DNA from: Didymodactylos carnosus
Lineage: Eukaryota; Rotifera; Eurotatoria; Philodinida; Philodinidae
DNA length: 33,297 bases
Reading direction: 5' to 3'
Assembly: GCA_905250885.1 (NCBI GenBank)
Contig: CAJNOQ010001309.1
Span: forward strand, 1-33,297
Below are positions 1 to 12,936 of this stretch, piece by piece. Positions within the stretch are counted from its first letter, which is position 1. Every line of letters begins with the position of its first letter. The notes beneath the pieces are model-generated. The model did not search any database and was not told the origin of the DNA. It was given only the letters and a program-made list of their open reading frames with translations. The position numbers and the translations under genes are program-made.

Positions 1-21
1 TTTTAATTATTAAAAAAACAA

Positions 22-27
22 TAGAGA

Positions 28-63
<36 letters not shown>

Positions 64-68
64 TAGAG

Positions 69-125
<57 letters not shown>

Positions 126-152
126 GAGAGGGAGAGAGAGAGAAAGAGAGAA
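22..152. repeat. (GA)n microsatellite
   Basis: About 130 bp of almost pure GA dinucleotide repeats with occasional T, GG or AAA interruptions. It is purine-only on the + strand, so it is a long polypurine/polypyrimidine tract. No gene is associated with it inside the window. Confidence 0.95.
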
Positions 153-942
153 AGTAAAGACTTGAAAATGTTACTACTTTCTATGTGTATTAAAGACGAC
201 TCCATTTCTTACACTTGAAGGTCTTGATCTGAATTTAACCTCAACATATTCTTTCGAATTGAACATCTATTTTTTTTTCTATTAACTCATTTTTTTTTCT
301 TCTCTCTATCCAATGTTCGAAAGCGAATCTTTTACACTTGAATGTGTATGTATATGATATATAGCTAACTATATCCTTTATATAAGATTTTATTTTTCTC
401 TTTTTTTTCCATTGATTGAACAATGTGTTTTTCTTTGTTCCTTTCTCTTCTTTTTTTTCTTTTTTTGTTTCTATCAAACAAAAACCGCACACACACATAT
501 ATCTATCTATCTATCTATCTATCCATATCTAACGATGAGAGTACCACTAATGACACAATAATAACGACTTAAAAAACATATCGTGTCAATACTTCAACAC
601 TTTTATTGAAGTACACTTGTTAGAAATGCACTTTTCTTAAACATTTAATGGAAGAACGAACGCCTTTTGAGAATAGAACAAGAAGAGTTCTTTTACAGTT
701 GACCTCCAACAAAACATTTCCTGAAACAAAAACAGATGAAATAATTTCGTCTATACCTTAAAAAAAAAGACTTCAAAATAAAAATAAGAAATTAGTTTAA
801 AACAAGAATAAATTTTTCAAAACACAACATAAAAACACCGTAGATAAATGAAATATCTCTATTGGTGATAGAAAAAGAATAAATAGAATTAGGAATTACT
901 ATATAGTAGGGCTAGTTTTATACTTTTCTTTATAGTCTAATA
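153..942. other. AT-rich non-coding stretch with (ATCT)n repeat
   Basis: No supportable gene. Poly-T and poly-A runs are frequent, and a short CA run is followed by an ATCT tetranucleotide microsatellite at about 498-524. The open frame on the minus strand at 241-498 is lysine-rich low-complexity translation of T-rich DNA, not a credible protein. Confidence 0.6.
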
Positions 943-1490
943 GGTGTGTTACATGAGAAAGTAGGCCTAGACCAGTTTCTACACACGGCATCCTATTGGA
1001 CTAAATATTAGCCTTTAAGGATTTTGAACGATGCTCTTAGTTTTATTTCCAAACGCGTGACAGTGGGATATCTAGAAAATCATGGTTTCTGGCATGCAGA
1101 AAAACTTTCTTCTAGGAAAATGCAATCGCTTCAAATGATTTTTGTAATGATCATCGTATTCAGAACAGAATCGATCACATTTGAAAAAAATTTTAAGTCT
1201 CCAGCATAACGTTAACATTTTAATTAGAATTTTTTTCAAAATGTAATCGATTCTGTTCTGAATACGATGATCACCACATAAGTCGTTTAAAGCAGCATTT
1301 TCCTAGTAAAAAATAGTTTTCTTTATCTAAGTATGAGAGAAACCATGATTTTCTAGAAACCCCACTTCCATACGTTTGGAAACGAAGCTGAGTGAGCTAA
1401 ATGAAAGAGCATAGTTCAAAACCCTTAAAGTCTAACTTTTAGCTCAATACGATCAGCTCTTTTGGAGTTCGTTTTCTTATGTAACACACC
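943..1490. mobile_element. Foldback MITE with TA target duplication (Tc1/mariner-like)
   Basis: Two arms of about 270 bp (roughly 943-1215 and 1222-1490) are reverse complements with scattered mismatches and small gaps. The outer ends are GGTGTGTTACAT on the left and ATGTAACACACC on the right, each flanked by TA (941-942 and 1491-1492). Inner arm sequence, for example ATCGTATTCAGAACAGAATC, is also mirrored. A TA target duplication with long terminal inverted repeats and no transposase is typical of a non-autonomous Tc1/mariner-type foldback element. The superfamily is an inference from the TA alone. The 61-codon open frame at 1024-1209 lies inside the left arm and is not a gene. Confidence 0.8.
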
Positions 1491-4380
1491 TATTGATACG
1501 CTTTGCTATCAGAGAAAAGATTAGTAATAGTTCTGAAAAACGTTAACAAAATTTGAATAGTATCAATAGTAGCAATACATATATTAGAGTGTAAATTTCC
1601 CAAAACGTTTTGCTCAGTATAAAGTTGCATAGTTTTGCTTTGCTAAACTTTCAATATCTGTCAATGACAACATGTCAGGTGAATAGGCTCTCGAATACTT
1701 TGTTTAGCCCTAACAATGCAGTCTAATATTTTATATCGACACGAACTTTGAAACTAATCATTAGACACAAAAACAACATATATTTTATTAATTTTAATTT
1801 CTAAGCAAACATCTTTATTTTACTAAAAACGATTCATGTTAATATAGGAAATAGTCTAATTTATTCTATATTGAACATTTAACTACGTCGTCTCTTTTTT
1901 ATTCGAAAAACATGAAAAATCTATCACGAAATTCACTACTTATTTTTATATTTTTTTATTGACTGTTCGATATGCATGTATTTTAAATCGTCTTTAAGCG
2001 GATGGGATGATGACTGAATCGCTTTCAATAATTTGTTGTTTTCCTAACTCATGGACGATTTATATTATTATCGGTTGAATAACACACTATGATAATGACA
2101 CCTATTAGCTATGTTTTTATACATGTCCCTCATGAAACATGTAATAAATTCACGATTTGAGTATTTAATACAAAAGATAATATAAATACCGTGAAGTACT
2201 AAGAAACATCCTGCTTTTCTATAAAGTACTTTTGTATAAGAATATTTTTAATTGATTAAGAGTTGAACATCAAAAACCTAAAAATAAACAGAAGAAAAAA
2301 ATGTGTGTTGCTTCTATATTTGTATTTCAACATTGTATAAAAATGTTCATTATTGGTACTCAGTTCAAATATTACACATATTTTGTTTAATGATGTTATT
2401 TTTTTGTTAACAATTAGTACAAGATCCAAAGGCACATTCTCTTCAGTTATTTTATTAAAAAAAACAAAAATTTCTTGTAAAAAATGAATAAAATAATTCA
2501 ACAGCCGTATGATTTTTATTTCAAATTTTTTGAATATTTCTTCCTCTTTGGATGATGACAAAGACATTCTCATCTAAACTTATCCTAATAGATAAAAATA
2601 ATATTTGATTTATAGATGAAGTTGAAATATGATGATTTCATATAGAGGTACCTTGATAACATCAAAAACAAAAAAAAACGTATGACTAACTATAAAAGTG
2701 TCCTAGTAGACTTTTTGTCATTTTTTTTTGTGTTTTTAATAGGATAAACTTTTATGTCTCTGGAAGTAACATTTGTTTTTTTATTCTTTTATCTTCCGGA
2801 CATTACTATCCTTTAACTTATCATCTTCATCTAGTTGATTAAAATAAATCGTGTAACTATAAAAAATAATCTGATAACTTTTTTGTTCAAAAAAAAAAAA
2901 AAATTTGTTTTTTACTATGTAGTCTTCACATATATTAATAAATAATTACATGGATTTATGTCATACTGACAAAGATAAACATATTTTATAATAAAAAAAT
3001 AAATCTATCATTTTTTTTTACCGATTATTTTATTATATAGTAAACTATGAGAAACATATCTGAAATTTTGTCGAAAATATACATATTCTATTATTTTACG
3101 GGTTTTTTTTTTTTTCGACAAAAAAAATGTTAGCCAGGTAAGAAGAAACAAATGTTTACTATACAAGGAGGCAATTGCTCTTTATTATTCACCCTCACCG
3201 TACTTTTAATTCTTCAAGTATTTCAAGTAGTTCAAGTCAATGTTATCTCGACTAGAAAAGAATATAGAGTTATTTTTTAAAAAATAATAGAATAAAAATG
3301 TTCACGTTAGGTGCAGGAAAGACACATGTTTTCCGAGTACACTATTTCATTCATTGTTTTTTCTTTTTCTTAAAATAGAACAATGATTTATAACTAATAA
3401 TTACCAGAACACTTTTTTACGAATTTATTAAAACGCATAGTTATTTTTTTTCTTATTGATATATCATTCATATGTGATAATATTGATCATGACACTATTC
3501 AAATATTAAAAATATTTATTTAAAAATAAAGAAGTAACTATATTATCCAAGCAAAAAAAAAATCACTTATGAGAAAAATCTAGAGACGTTTTTTCGTCTG
3601 TAATCGAACGATGTACATCTAGTTATCATGTCGATTACCAGTTGGAAAAGAGATTTTTAACTAGATGTGCTTGCATCTGTAACTAACAATAGTTAAATCG
3701 ATTGTTGAGCAACTGAAGAAAAATATTGGACAATCACTCGATTATTCCATTCTTCACTGTCATTACCAAATAATTGCAATAGAGTAAAAATCTAGTCATC
3801 TAGATAAATTGGATGATACGAGATTTTGTTGTTATTTTATGCTTGGATATACTATGACTTAAATATAGAGAAAGAAAATATTAAAAAGAAATATTTATAT
3901 AAAAGTTCTAAATTTTTTATCATTTTATCATGCCGAATTAATTTTATGTCGACATTTTCATCGGAAATAGAATTGATTTTATTACTGTCAACTAGGTGTC
4001 TCTAATTTTTACTCTTTACAATATACTTTCTCACTCATTTATCATTAACAACATCCTCACATAATAGGAGAATGTTTTTAAAAAATTTATTATTATTGTT
4101 ATTATTATTATTATTATTACTGTGACTATCTTAAGGCTGAATTAGAAAAGAAGTTTCATTAACACTCTTTGATTAAAAGTAGAGTCGAACATGTTTACAT
4201 ATATATATAGATATATATTCAGACATCGAAGAAAAAAAAAAAGAGTAGAGAATCCTAGTACATTTCCGCTTATGGCATCACAGGCCACCTCTTCTTTTCA
4301 ACATTGAATTCTATTTTAAAAAAATAAAACTTTTTAAGCCAAATTTTTACCCAATAACCTTGATAATTACCACCCCCAAA

Positions 4381-4413
<33 letters not shown>

Positions 4414-4574
4414 ATGTTTTTGTTTATGTATACGTGTAAGACAATGGTTTTTTTTTTTTCATTTCTTTTTAAACGTATAAAAAGAAAAAAGAAATACTAA
4501 AAAAAATTTTTCCAATATGGGATTTTCTAATTAATTTTAATTCTTTTTTTTCTCTTTTTTTTTTTAATTTAGAG
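1491..4574. other. AT-rich non-coding stretch
   Basis: No gene that I can support in about 3.1 kb. The stretch holds many A and T homopolymers, a (TTA)n run near 4085-4120, an (AT)n tract following poly-A near 4378-4410, and a short inverted repeat (ACATCTAGTTA near 3615, TAACTAGATGT near 3659). The reading frame at 2256-2573 (-) is Phe/Ile/Lys-rich low-complexity sequence. If the gene starting at 4575 has upstream exons, I could not place them here. Confidence 0.5.
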
Positions 4575-7500
4575 CTCATGAATAAGGCTCCCCGCCAAAA
4601 ACGAGCTGAGATCCAGCGGTAATGAAATATCTTTTATTTTCTACATTATAATTATTTTATTGTTTGTTTATTTATTATATTTCAGTTTAACGAGCATTTC
4701 TAATCTTCGAACAAAACAACTTTCCGGTTCATCTGGTAAACGAGGACACGAAGAAGAACGTATAGAACATTTTGATTTAGAATTAAGACCAACAAAACTC
4801 CACGATCTAAAAGTGGGAGAATTTATCAGTGGTGGTGACAGGTAAGAATTAAAAATATTTTCACATACTAAATCTTAATTTATCTATGAAAGAGTTCGAC
4901 TTATTTTTTTGTTTTTTATTATAAAATTCATTAATATAAACAAAAAAAGTTTCTATTCGGCTAAGATCAATGAGAATCTTTTTTACTTTATTCGGTTGTT
5001 TACAATCTCACAATTTTAAATTAAAAAAAGTAAAATAGACAGAGAACAATTATATACGAATGAAAATCTTCTATCTGTTTGTTCTCGTGTTTTCAAATTA
5101 GCTAATTTAAAGATATATCGTATTTATTTATAATTACATTAAGCGAATATTCAATATCCACAGTTGAATGTAATAGTAATACTACTCATATATAAATTAG
5201 CGTAGGTGAATTTCTTTGAAACTAGTCACACGTTCATCTAGACGAATATTTGCTGCAAAAAAAAAAAAAGAATTCTTTTATAGACAAAATTAAATTATTA
5301 TTTTTTTCTGTTTGTTTCATAATTATTTTCAAAATGAACGTGAGAAGAAGCAAAAAAAAAGAAAAGAAGAAAATCATTTCTTCTTTTTTTTTTTCCCCCT
5401 CTTCTAACTACTTAAATGAAGCGTAATATAGATTAAAAATGTTTTCAGGTTTTTTTTTATGAAATACATACACACCGACATTAATTTTTGAGTTTTTAGA
5501 AAAATTATGCACACACACACACACATACACAAAAAGAAGTGACAGTTTTGTAGTAACGATATGAAAAATGAGCATATACAAAAAAAGAAAAAGAAAAAGA
5601 AAAATGAGAAACACTATAAAGTATTTCTTGATACTCGAATGAGAAACAAAGAGAAATAGATTAACATATTTAACGATAATAGTTAATTTCAACCTGATAT
5701 TGTATTAGACTAATAGTTCCATGTGTTATGTGTCTACACTCATTAGGAATATATACTATAATGAAGAAAAAATAATGAGGCACTATAAAATATTTTTAAT
5801 TAAAATTCTCTCTTGACTTTAAATAGTAAATTTTTGTTATCAATGTTCTTTTTATAAACTTCCGTTTTTTAAATAAAACAATATATATAAATAATATAAT
5901 GGTATTGTATGAATTGAGGTCAAAAAAGTTTTTTTTTTCAATTATATGAAATACTAGAGGAATGTGAATGATTGTGTGTATTAAGGAAAAAATAGCTTTT
6001 TCTATGTTATGTTGTATTAGTTTTTTTTTTTTTTTTTTACTCTATAAAAACTAGCGTAAAAGAAAAGAGAAAAAAAGAATAAGTAAAAGACAATTTTTAT
6101 GTAAATATGTATGTTATATATCTGTTATTTCAGAGAAGTAGAAAACACTGGATTCTCTTTCCATTATGTAAGATATATTCATTGTAAATGATAATGGTGT
6201 TTAGTTTTTAAAACTTTAAAATTTATTTCTTTGATGTTATTATGTTTAACGAAATATTGCATTGATATTTTAACAATATGCATGGACTTTCAGCAAGAAC
6301 GTCGGTGTAAGTATTGAAAATTTAAATCTTGAAAAGAAATACGATAAATAACCAAAACATTTACCTGAAAATGTATCTCATACTTATTTTTATTCTCACA
6401 GACGAACGGATAATTGTAGCAGCATGAAGATCTTTCCGTATTCAAAACAATCATCTTTTTTGATGTTTTTCAATAATATTTCGTTTTCATACAATATATC
6501 CTGACATTTTCGTATTATGTCACCATAATGTCTGTTAAAAGAGACATGAACAAAATGGTTACCCTTTACTTAGCACATATTTTTCTAGAAAATCGATGAG
6601 AGCAGTGAAAGGAAAAAAAAGAGGCAAATATCGTAAGTGACAATAAGAAAATAGTTATCATATAAAAGTCTCACAATATTTATAAGATTATTTAATGATT
6701 TTTTTGATTTAGACACATATTCACTATTTGAATATTTAATTGTTTTTCGAATCATTAAAAAACTAAAGGATAGAAAAAAAGAATTTTTTTCTCTATTGAA
6801 AATAATATTTACAAATCAGTTTTGTTCTCTCAAAATCCCCTAGAGGTTTTTAGATTGTTATGATTTTTGTCCAATGTTTGATGGTTATTTTCTCTTCTGA
6901 CAACAACATCATGATAAAATCATTATATGATTTTATATATATATAATAGAAAGAGGATAATCATCATAGATATCATGTGTTTTTTGTCTTTATTACAATC
7001 ATCTATAATCCACTTATCGAAGTTTATTAGTAAAAAATTAATAAATTTTCTATTTCTTTTTTGTTGTTATTTTGTCATATTACTGAGATGACGAAAGGAG
7101 ATCACTATTATTATTATCATCATCATCATCATCATCATTCTAATACTCATTTATCACGGTTAACAGTGCCAAATATGTATTTACAAACAATACCACCAGA
7201 TTTAAGGACAGTATTTTCAACTGTATTAACAAAAAAAGTTTCAGCTGGACGGTAATAGACATTTTAATTCGGATATGTACTCTTTTGAACGGTCTAATTT
7301 TAATTTGTATATCATGCGTTTTAAATAGTCAGTCGTCTAGTTTATGTTGTCGTACAAGCCCCGGAAATATCGGTACATAGATCAAATAAGACTCATTGAA
7401 ATGGCACGCGTGATTGAAACAAAAAGGACAAACTTTTTTTTGTTATAAGATAGAAATATTAGTATATTGTTTTTCTTTGTGAGGTAAGTAAGATGGACAT

Positions 7501-10500
7501 CACTTTTTACATGTATAGTACATTATTTAGTAGTAGTGGACAGTATAAATTTTTTGATAAATATTCTTAAACTAAAAAACGTAAAAAATGATGAGTATAG
7601 AAAATTAATAGAGAACGAAATTAATCTTTTATATGAGAAAACATTAATTGTGTCTTATATTAAATATCTGGTATGTATGCACTCTACAATGAAATAAGAA
7701 TATAATAACATTTTTTAATTTTTTTTTCTATACTTTATTCCGTTAAGATTTCAAAAATTAGTTCGATATTCACTTGTTATATTGAACAGTCAGAAATCTG
7801 ATTCAAACTTGACAAAACTGACTCACTTTTACAGTTTTTCAAGCTTGTGTAAGAGAATCAATCAACTCTTGTTGTTGCTACTCCATTTTTCACATGTCAA
7901 CGGATTTTTGCGTCTAGAAGAAGAAAGCTTTAATGGAAATTTTCTTTTCGATGAAGAGATTATACAGAAAAGAAGTGATATATTTTTTATTTGTTGTTGT
8001 TGTCATTGTTGAAAAACTATGTCATTTGTCAAAAATTAGCTATTTAAAGTTTTAATTGGTTTTCCGTTCCTGTGTTCCGCTAGTCGAATTATTGATCGAG
8101 TAGCCTATCTGACGTTTATCTCGGTATTCTTATCCATTAGTTAGACTTAAATTAAAAGAAAACTTTTTAAAGATTTATTTGACTATTTTTTGCTCCTTTT
8201 TACTGAAAAAAATTGTTAACTTTGATTCTCGTCTACTGACGTTTCAAATTTATTTTCAATAATTTTTATTTATTTATTTTTTGGTTATACAAAAAGTTAG
8301 AATTCGTACGTATGTGTATAATTTTTTTTCGACCATAAACATCTGTTTTCTTACAAATATTTGCTTTAAAACTTGTGAAAGATATATAGTGGTACTTGTT
8401 CAGAGAAAAGAAGAAATGATTATGCATCTGTTTAATAAACTAGTGTATATAATTTAGTCTATAAAGAAGAAAAATCCCGTAAACAAATGAAGTCTTTTTA
8501 TAACTTGTAAATTTATCTACAACTATAATGGGGAAGAAAAAAAAATTCGTAGGAAAAAGAAAAGTAAATGTGTGGAAAATTTTATACATAAAAATAGAGA
8601 TACTTGGTACTATAAATTAGAAAAATGGGAAACATATTTTTCTCTTTCTTCTTTAGTGATAGAAGACGAGAGTACTGTGCTGTTGATGATGATCATTTTA
8701 CTTTATAAATGTTCAGAGACATATAAATAAATAATGTCCTTAATTATTATGATATGATATAAAATAAGATTTATACAAAGCAAATTTTAAACGTATAATG
8801 TTATACGGTAACAAAAGATTATCATTTTTCTATACGATTACTATTTAATAATGAAATATATTTATGAATACAATTATAAGAGTATGATGATTAATTAAAC
8901 AAAAAAGTTTTTTTTGGTAAAAATAATAAACAATCTAAAAAAATGCTCTATCGGTTTCACAGGTATGTCATGATATAGGATTCATTAGTTGACATATTTT
9001 TGTTGTTTTTATGAAAAAAATATATAACAGAATTTATATTCGATTTTTAAGAATAAATGGAATTGTATAGATTTGTCACTAAAATTAAAAAATTTATCAT
9101 CATTTTTTGTAAAAAGATGATCTATCTGATTGTGGTAGTGAAAGAAAGAACAAATCTATTATATTTGTTCACTAATTTCTTCTTTTTCTTCAACATTTAT
9201 TAGGTGTACGAAGGTATTTACAGATTATTCAATCATCCGTTAATCGTTACGTTTCAATTTCAAGTGTTCATTCAATTAAGTAAAAGATTGTTGTCTTTCG
9301 GGTGCCGGAAGAAAAGAAACATTTGTTTGATAGATATTTAAATATACCTATATAAAATATATTTTATTTTTTCTTTGTTTTTCTCAATTGATAGTCATGA
9401 TAATAGCGACATTTCCCATGATTCTAATTTTCCATAACAAAATATCACAATACATATTTATATATATATATATAAATATAGAACTTTAATGGTGATGTAT
9501 GAAGTATACAACAACAGCAAAGAAAAAAGAAAATAAAAATCGAGAAGTAGCTATATACGTTAACCTTGAAGAAAGAAAACTAAATTGAAATATATTTTTG
9601 ATTCATCATAGATACTTTTCTTTCTTCTTTTGTTTTTTTTTCTTCTCTTTCCGTGTTTCTTTCCGTTTTAATATTTATCTCTCGCCATTTTTGGTTTTGT
9701 GGTTAATAATTTTCCCATAGTCTTTGATCGATGGTACTATTGTCTTCCATTAAAACAATTTAAATATATATAGATATATATTCATTTAATCTGTATGATA
9801 TATATAAGAAAATAGTATTGATAGAAAAAAACCTCTAATCTATTCATTAGATTGTTTCGCTTTCCATTTTTCCATTTCTTTGAAAATAGAAAGCAAAATC
9901 AGGTTTTTTTAGGCGGAGGGAGGGGAGGGGATTCACAAGTAAACAGTATTCTCTTATGCACGCATTTATAGAGATATTTGAGTGTGAAAAAAAGAGGACA
10001 CATAGTCTTCTTTTTATTGTTATAAAACACATTTTTGATAAACAGATACAGATATTTTAAAAAAGTTTTTAGTGAAACGTTTTTTTCTGAATATTCTAAT
10101 TCTAAAATATCTTTCATTTTCAATTAAATAGACTTTGAAGTTAAAAATAAACATGAATTTATATAAAAAAACCATCAGATTTTAGAATATCCAGGAACGT
10201 TTGCAACGTGTACACCATAGACAAACATTTTAGCATCGATTTTGATTGAGATGACGAAGGGAAAAAAAAATGGAAAACTCGTTTTACTCAAAGAATTTCT
10301 CCATTGGATGAAAGTAACGAATGTTTTTTTCTTTTTCATTTAATCGACTTTGTCATCAAACTCGATAATTTATATTTTGGATAATTCTATATTTATAATC
10401 AAAATCGATTTTAATTTAAAAATTTATATATAACAGGATAGAATATAATTCTGAGAATTTTCTTTTATCCATTTTCATACCTTTGTTTTGTTATAAAAGT

Positions 10501-12590
10501 ACAAAATTTTCTTAGAATAACAGAAAAAAAAATATTTTCATACGAAATATGTTGAACTTTACTTGCATCAATGCCCACTATGCGTGAGAGAGAAAAAAAA
10601 AGAGAGAACGGAAATAAAGCAAAGCATAAAATCTCATTATAGAATAGAGTTCAAGAACTAAAGTAAAATATCAAGTGTTCTATTCATCATTTTGTGCAGC
10701 GCACTTCCATAAAAATTAGCCGTTTAGAAATGAACATAACGACATGATGCAGAAAGTAGCAGCACGATAATTAAGAAATAAAATGAAATAAAGTAATACA
10801 CTAGAATACATACACTTCTGTTAATAATTTACATATGATAGTCATTTATAATAAGAAGTGAATTTAAAAACCAAAAAGTGAATTTTACTTTTTTTAATAT
10901 TGTACCATACAAAAGGAAAAATTGTCAATTTTCTTTGCTTTTCAACATTTTAATTTGTTTGATTATCTTTAAAAGTGCGCATACAATTATTTTATAATGA
11001 AATTAATAAATGACTCATCATTGCGTGTATGTTAACTGTTTTACTGTTCCTCATTTTGACACATCATCTCTTTTTCTCTCTTTTTTTTTTTATGACTAAT
11101 TCGGAAGTGGTTAAAAAGACACATTAATTTTTGGTTTTGCTTGATATTTGAGTTAATTAACTTTTTCTCTTCTTCATCTTCTTCTTCTATATTCTTTTTT
11201 GTTGTTCACACATATCTTTTGTGTAAATAATAGTTATTCTTGTCCAAAAAAAGAAAAAAATAAGAATAAAACTTGATGAGAAAGAATTTTATTTATTTGA
11301 TAGAAAAAGGAAATTAACTTTTTGATTAGTTTAAAATGCTCATTTAAATAAATCATTTTATACGTCTGGTATTAAAAAAATTAAGGGGAAAAACAAGACG
11401 AACAAGAGAGAGATGAACAGTATAAAAAAGAAAAACAAAAAAGAAACAGAAAAAGTTTCATTGTCATCTTATTTTATTAGGATATCATTTTAAAACATCT
11501 TCATTTTTATTTTTTTAAAATAAACAAAAACTCATAATTAATGTACTTTTCTCAAATAAAGATAAATAAAAAATTTAATTTCAATAGTATTAAAAAGAAA
11601 TAACAACAGCAATTATATGCTGTGCAAAGAGTCAGATGAATGACAAATTTTAAAGGTACGTTTAAACAATTAAATATCTTATATAATACAAAAATGATGT
11701 TAAAAAATAAATAAAACAAAATTTTATCTATTTTACATGAATCTTCACATTCTAATTTTATATTGTTTCGAGTTGATCCTATTGATGAACACTAAGATAT
11801 GTATCTTCTATACGAAAAACAAAAAACCATTTAAAAAAATAAAGATGATAGATGAATAACATTTCCAGATAAATATGACCAAATAATTCTCAATAAGAAA
11901 TATAAAGAAAAGAAAAATCAAATTTTTCGAATCGAAAGATACAGTAAATCTGAATAAGAATGTCAAATTTCTATTTCATCTAATAAAATAGTCATCATTA
12001 AGCAAACATATAAGTATCTCAAAATAATTAGTTAGTTTAGATGAAGAAAAATAATGATAAAAAAAGAAAAAGAAAAAAAACACGCAAAAATCCGAATTTA
12101 GAATATCATAATGAATTTTGATAAAAAAAAACTTGAAAATAAATATATATCTAACCACTTCAAATAATAGAATGAAAATGTTCTTACCGGATGATGTAAA
12201 AAATTTAGCGCGACCAGACATTTTTTTTAACAAAAAAAAAAAAGAAGTAGTCATATATCTGTTAGTAAATGTGTGCGTGTAACATGTTTTGAACTAATGA
12301 GAGAAGTTTCTTTTCCTCACAGAAAAAAAGTTGTAAAGATCCGTTGACTACACACACGATAGACGAGAGAAAATGAATGAACTTTAAAAAAAAAAATTTT
12401 CTAACGCCATATTTTAATAAATTATTTACAATTTTTTTTTTTTTTTTGATTATGTATACCAACTTTCTACTTTTTTTTTTCTTAAAAAAATAGAAATTCT
12501 TTTAGTAAAAGACTTGATGCGCAAAGATTGCTTAAAACAGAACGTATGCTTCGTTTATTATTATTATCAGTTGTATGCAATGGTCAATAA
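4575..12590 (+). CDS. Unidentified multi-exon gene (tentative spliced model)
   Basis: I do not recognise the family. Small exons with AG acceptors and GT donors join in one frame: about 4575-4618, 4686-4841, 6134-6167, 6294-6304, 6589-6632, 7098-7251, 7790-7848, 9204-9279 and 12506-12590 (stop TAA 12588-12590). Junction phases agree at each step, several as split codons (CG|T, AG|A, CG|A, C|GA, CG|T, T|GT, AA|T). The product is basic and polar, with KRGHEEERIEHFDLELRP from exon 2, a YYYYHHHHHHH run in exon 6 (a CAT-repeat tract), PPDLRTVFSTVLTKKVSAGR, then NLTKLTHFYSFSSL, CVRRYLQIIQSSVNRY and KRLDAQRLLKTERMLRLLLL. Introns of 0.5-3 kb are low-complexity. The first ATG seen is at 4578, but the true start may lie outside the window. 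The 11-nt exon 4 uses donor GTGTAA although GTAAGT begins 2 nt later, so that join is the weakest. Composition argues for a real, conserved protein. Confidence 0.5.
4842..6133. other. Intron-like AT-rich stretch
   Basis: Lies between exons 2 and 3 of the tentative gene model. It holds an (AC)n run at about 5509-5526, poly-A and poly-T runs and an A-rich tract near 6030-6090. The minus-strand open frame at 5408-5692 translates AC/GT repeats and Phe/Leu runs, and I do not regard it as coding. Confidence 0.5.
7108..7139 (+). repeat. TAT/CAT trinucleotide run inside a predicted exon
   Basis: Four TAT codons are followed by seven CAT codons, giving a Tyr4-His7 tract in the predicted exon at 7098-7251. 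A coding microsatellite of this kind is likely to vary in length. Confidence 0.7.
7849..12505. other. Long AT-rich intron-like region around exon 9204-9279
   Basis: Apart from the predicted exon at 9204-9279 I see no gene. The region holds an AT-dinucleotide patch at 9457-9476, polypurine tracts and many homopolymers. Two short open acceptor-proximal segments (after AG at 10185-10186, and after CAG at 8960) lack matching donors or frames and are not used. The reading frames at 9847-10123 and 11976-12462 (-) are Lys/Phe low-complexity translations. Confidence 0.5.
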
Positions 12591-12644
12591 CGTCATTTTT
12601 ATTCGTCATTTTTTTCTTATTGTGTTTATTGAACAAGATTAAAG

Positions 12645-12936
12645 ATGGATCCTGTCCGACAATATCGGTATGATTTTCTATTTTAATTTACTTTAAGTAT
12701 AATCGTAAGGTATTCAAAAAAAATTAATTTTTAAACTTAAAAATAGATAGAGAATTACATTATTCTTAAATTAGTCTAGCGATTTTGACTCTATTAATAT
12801 CAAAAAGTTTTTATAAATACTGTGAGTTTTATGTTTTGATGTATCTTTTTTTTTTTTTTATACTAGTGATGCTAGAGAACTAATTCAGACACCACTCGAA
12901 AGAGTAGAGATATTTTTTGAACATCACTATATATAA
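12645..12936 (+). CDS. Possible alternative terminal exons (12645-12667, 12867-12936)
   Basis: An alternative ending for the preceding gene, or a separate tiny gene. If the exon at 12506 ends at GTT 12572 (donor gtatgc), it can join in phase to 12645-12667 (MDPVRQY, split CG) and then to 12867-12936, which completes the Arg codon and reads DARELIQTPLERVEIFFEHHYI to a TAA. Acceptor (TACTAG) and donor (GTATGA) sites are reasonable. Against it, the second exon sits in the left arm of a diverged inverted repeat (12819-13035 against 13345-13559), where the other copy also has an open frame, so this may be repeat-derived sequence instead of an exon. Confidence 0.25.

Noticed and set aside
3308..3328. 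Walker A-like peptide LGAGKTH on the + strand
   Set aside because: The frame closes quickly, no neighbouring motifs of a P-loop protein follow, and no fitting exon borders exist. Probably chance.
3614..3669. ACATCTAGTTA/TAACTAGATGT inverted repeat as a hairpin gene
   Set aside because: Only an 11-bp stem with a long loop in AT-rich DNA, expected by chance.
6402..6428. Short segment after an acceptor encoding ERIIVAA and a stop, as the terminal exon of the first gene
   Set aside because: It would end the protein although downstream segments continue in phase when it is skipped. Kept only as a splice alternative.
11976..12462. Two minus-strand ORFs rich in Phe/Lys
   Set aside because: Composition is that of translated poly-A/poly-T DNA.
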